DNA of 5,333 bases from an uncultured Oscillospiraceae bacterium (GTDB taxonomy: Bacteria; Bacillota; Clostridia; Oscillospirales; Oscillospiraceae), in the NCBI GenBank assembly GCA_934630555.1, contig CAKTXB010000141.1, positions 1 through 5,333 of the forward strand. The letters run 5' to 3'. The position numbers and the translations under genes were made by a program. Shown in pieces: positions 3,901-5,333 of this stretch. The notes below the pieces were generated by a model. The model ran no database searches. It saw only the letters and a program-made list of their open reading frames with translations, and was not told the DNA's origin. Each line of letters starts with the position of its first letter. Position 1 is the first letter of the stretch.

Positions 3901-5097
3901 ATGGCGGAACTTTCTGCAATCGTATTTGTGCCGGACGACACTGCCAAAACCGGCCTTGCCCGGCCTATGATGCTGCAAAACATCATGGGCACGCCTGTGC
4001 TTTCATGGCTGGCAAGCGCGCTGGAGGCGGGCGGCGTCGGCCGTGTGTTCATGGTGTGCCATGAGCGTTTCAAGCGCGAGGTGCGCGCGTGCTTTGCGCA
4101 GAATATGGATTTTCGCTGCCCGCCGGCCGATTCCGTGTCCGATGAGCTGCACGTGTTTTTATCCACCGCAGAGGAATCGGAGGAAGACGTCATTGTCGTG
4201 ACCGGTCCTGCGGTGATTTTGCCGTTTGCACCCGATGACGGTGACACGTTCCCCGACGCGCCCGCCGAAAGCGGCGTGGCCTCCGTCAGCCGTCAGGCGC
4301 TCATGGACGCGCTGGACGACAAGTTTATCTTTACCGATTTTCTGAAGGAACACGGCGTGCCGTATACCGACCGCGACGGCGTCTACGCGATCGCCTCCCT
4401 GCAGGACCTGCCGCAGTGGCAGCCGGTGCTGGGCCGCAGCGTTCTGTATCAGCTGGCCCGCCAGGGCGTGGAGATCTGGGATTACAACAACACCTACGTT
4501 GATCCCACCGTGCGCGTCGGTGCGGGCACGGCGCTGCTGCCGGGCACGATCCTGCGCGGCGATACGCTCATCGGCAAGAACTGCACCATCGGCCCGAACA
4601 CTTATCTTGAAAACGTCCGCGTGGACGACGGCACGGCCATCCGCGCCAGCCACGCCTTCAATTCCACCATCGGCTACGACGCACAGGTCGGCCCGTTCGC
4701 CTACATCCGCCCCGGCTCTGCCATCGGCAGCGGCGTAAAGGTCGGTGACTTTGTGGAGGTCAAAAACTCCGTCATCGGCGACGGCACAAAGATCGCACAC
4801 CTCACCTATGTGGGCGACAGCGATGTTGGCCGGAACGTCAACTTTGGCTGCGGCACCGTCACCGTCAACTACGACCGTGCGCAAAAGCACCGCACCACCA
4901 TCGGTGACTACGCCTTCATCGGCTGCAACACGAACCTCATCGCGCCCGTCACCGTGGGCGATGGGGCCTATACCGCCGCCGGCTCTACCATCACCGAGGA
5001 TGTGCCGCCGCAGGCGCTGGCCGTTGCCCGCGCCCGCCAGTCCAACAAAAAGGACTGGGCCGCCCGCCACAAGCTCAAGCAGCCCAAGCCCGAATGA
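3901..5097 (+). CDS. glmU: GlmU-type glucosamine-1-phosphate N-acetyltransferase with degenerate uridylyltransferase domain
   Basis: Standard GlmU (about 455 residues) acetylates glucosamine-1-phosphate and then couples it to UTP, giving UDP-GlcNAc for peptidoglycan. This product has 398 residues. Its left-handed beta-helix domain (about 200-365) is intact. From memory of E. coli numbering, R333, K351, H363 (catalytic base), Y366, N377 and K392 correspond to R270, K288, H300, Y303, N314 and K329, all at a constant offset of 63. The position of E. coli S405 is C342. The N-terminal domain is a remnant: where E. coli has LAAGKGTRM it reads FVPDDTAKT, catalytic R18 becomes K16, K25 becomes M23, the D105 position is not Asp, and about 60 residues that carry the sugar-binding half are missing. 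The linker helix (about 165-200) is kept. The start has AGGAGG (3887-3892) 8 nt upstream. It lies 91 nt before prs, the conserved Firmicute order, so this is the canonical locus. Acetyltransferase activity is likely; loss of uridylyltransferase activity is inferred. Confidence 0.9.
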   Translation: MAELSAIVFVPDDTAKTGLARPMMLQNIMGTPVLSWLASALEAGGVGRVFMVCHERFKREVRACFAQNMDFRCPPADSVSDELHVFLSTAEESEEDVIVVTGPAVILPFAPDDGDTFPDAPAESGVASVSRQALMDALDDKFIFTDFLKEHGVPYTDRDGVYAIASLQDLPQWQPVLGRSVLYQLARQGVEIWDYNNTYVDPTVRVGAGTALLPGTILRGDTLIGKNCTIGPNTYLENVRVDDGTAIRASHAFNSTIGYDAQVGPFAYIRPGSAIGSGVKVGDFVEVKNSVIGDGTKIAHLTYVGDSDVGRNVNFGCGTVTVNYDRAQKHRTTIGDYAFIGCNTNLIAPVTVGDGAYTAAGSTITEDVPPQALAVARARQSNKKDWAARHKLKQPKPE

Positions 5098-5108
5098 CCC
5101 AGACCCAC

Positions 5109-5128
5109 GGCCCGAAGCCGTTCGGGCC
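5109..5128 (+). terminator. Intercistronic hairpin between glmU and prs (weak terminator or processing site)
   Basis: A perfect 8-bp GC-rich stem, GGCCCGAA (5109-5116) with TTCGGGCC (5121-5128), closes on the 4-nt loop GCCG. Only TT then AAAA follow, so it lacks the U-tract of an efficient terminator. It may reduce read-through into prs, protect the glmU 3' end, or mark an RNA processing point. No clear prs promoter was found in 5129-5188. Confidence 0.45.
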
Positions 5129-5188
5129 TTAAAAGTAAGATAAAAAATATCACTGCGGGAAGATTAAGATAAGAGAGGTATCATCGCT

Positions 5189-5333
5189 ATGATCTCACAT
5201 GGTAAAAACGTCAAGGTGTTTTGTGCCAACGCCAACCGTCCGTTTGCCGAGGGTGTGTGCCGCAAGCTGTGGCTGCCGCTGGGTGACTGCACCGTCACGA
5301 CCTTTGCCGACGGCGAGGTCTCGCTGACCATCA
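5189..5333 (+). CDS. prs: Ribose-phosphate pyrophosphokinase (PRPP synthetase), 5' part
   Basis: The first 48 codons are present and the gene runs off the window. Prs transfers pyrophosphate from ATP to ribose-5-phosphate, making PRPP for nucleotide, histidine, tryptophan and NAD synthesis. The visible part has the family's N-terminal strand and loop, VKVFCANANRPFAEGVCRKL, then LPLGDCTVTTFADGEVSLTI, in which FADGE corresponds to the conserved FSDGE motif of class I enzymes near the active and allosteric sites. The ATG at 5189 is preceded by GAGAGG (5173-5178) about 10 nt upstream. A short extension of about seven residues (MISHGKN) precedes the usual family start. Its place directly after glmU matches gcaD-prs of Bacillus and supports both calls. 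It is probably co-transcribed with glmU. Confidence 0.93.
   Translation, partial: MISHGKNVKVFCANANRPFAEGVCRKLWLPLGDCTVTTFADGEVSLTI

Noticed and set aside
4159..5070. A 303-codon open frame antisense to glmU
   Set aside because: It has no ribosome binding site and no recognisable domain, and its Ala/Gly/Val/Asp-rich sequence is the mirror of the hexapeptide-repeat codons of glmU. High GC content keeps this frame free of stops.

Overview
The window looks like chromosomal DNA of a GC-rich, low-passage-type Clostridia relative, most likely an Oscillospiraceae/Ruminococcaceae-type gut Firmicute. The reasons are the glmU-prs gene pair (gcaD-prs in Bacillus), strong AGGAGG-type ribosome binding sites, consensus sigma-A promoters in AT-rich gaps between GC-rich genes, and an AzlC/AzlD pair with clostridial-style sequence. 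The family-level placement is inference. No transposase, integrase, CRISPR array, tRNA or rRNA was seen.

Layout. Positions 1-182 hold no gene but a dense run of small hairpins, mostly with 3-nt loops, lying downstream of tadA. tadA (tRNA adenosine deaminase, minus strand, 183-638) follows an XRE-family regulator gene (minus, 692-1036). tadA has its own near-consensus promoter whose -35 box overlaps the regulator's stop codon. The 120-bp gap upstream of the regulator contains a consensus plus-strand promoter embedded in nested inverted repeats, a likely operator. From it runs a compact plus-strand operon of three tiny overlapping genes (1158-1820): a two-CxxC zinc-ribbon-like protein, a helical protein of unknown function, and an orphan sigma-70 region-4 helix-turn-helix protein. 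A strong bidirectional terminator (1971-2020) separates this operon from the convergent azlC-azlD operon (minus, 3058-2022), which encodes a branched-chain amino acid exporter.

Divergent from azlC, a GNAT acetyltransferase of the phosphinothricin-acetyltransferase type (3221-3733) has an extended -10 promoter and a structured leader. Then come glmU (3901-5097) and the start of prs (5189 to the window edge). These two make sugar-nucleotide and phosphoribosyl precursors (UDP-GlcNAc and PRPP).

The most notable observation is that the glmU product keeps a complete acetyltransferase beta-helix that aligns without a gap to E. coli GlmU at the key residues (constant offset of 63). Its N-terminal uridylyltransferase domain is shortened and has lost the nucleotide-binding loop and the catalytic Arg, Lys and Asp. 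It is therefore probably a one-function enzyme at the canonical glmU locus. The second candidate for a little-described system is the XRE regulator with its divergent three-gene mini-operon.
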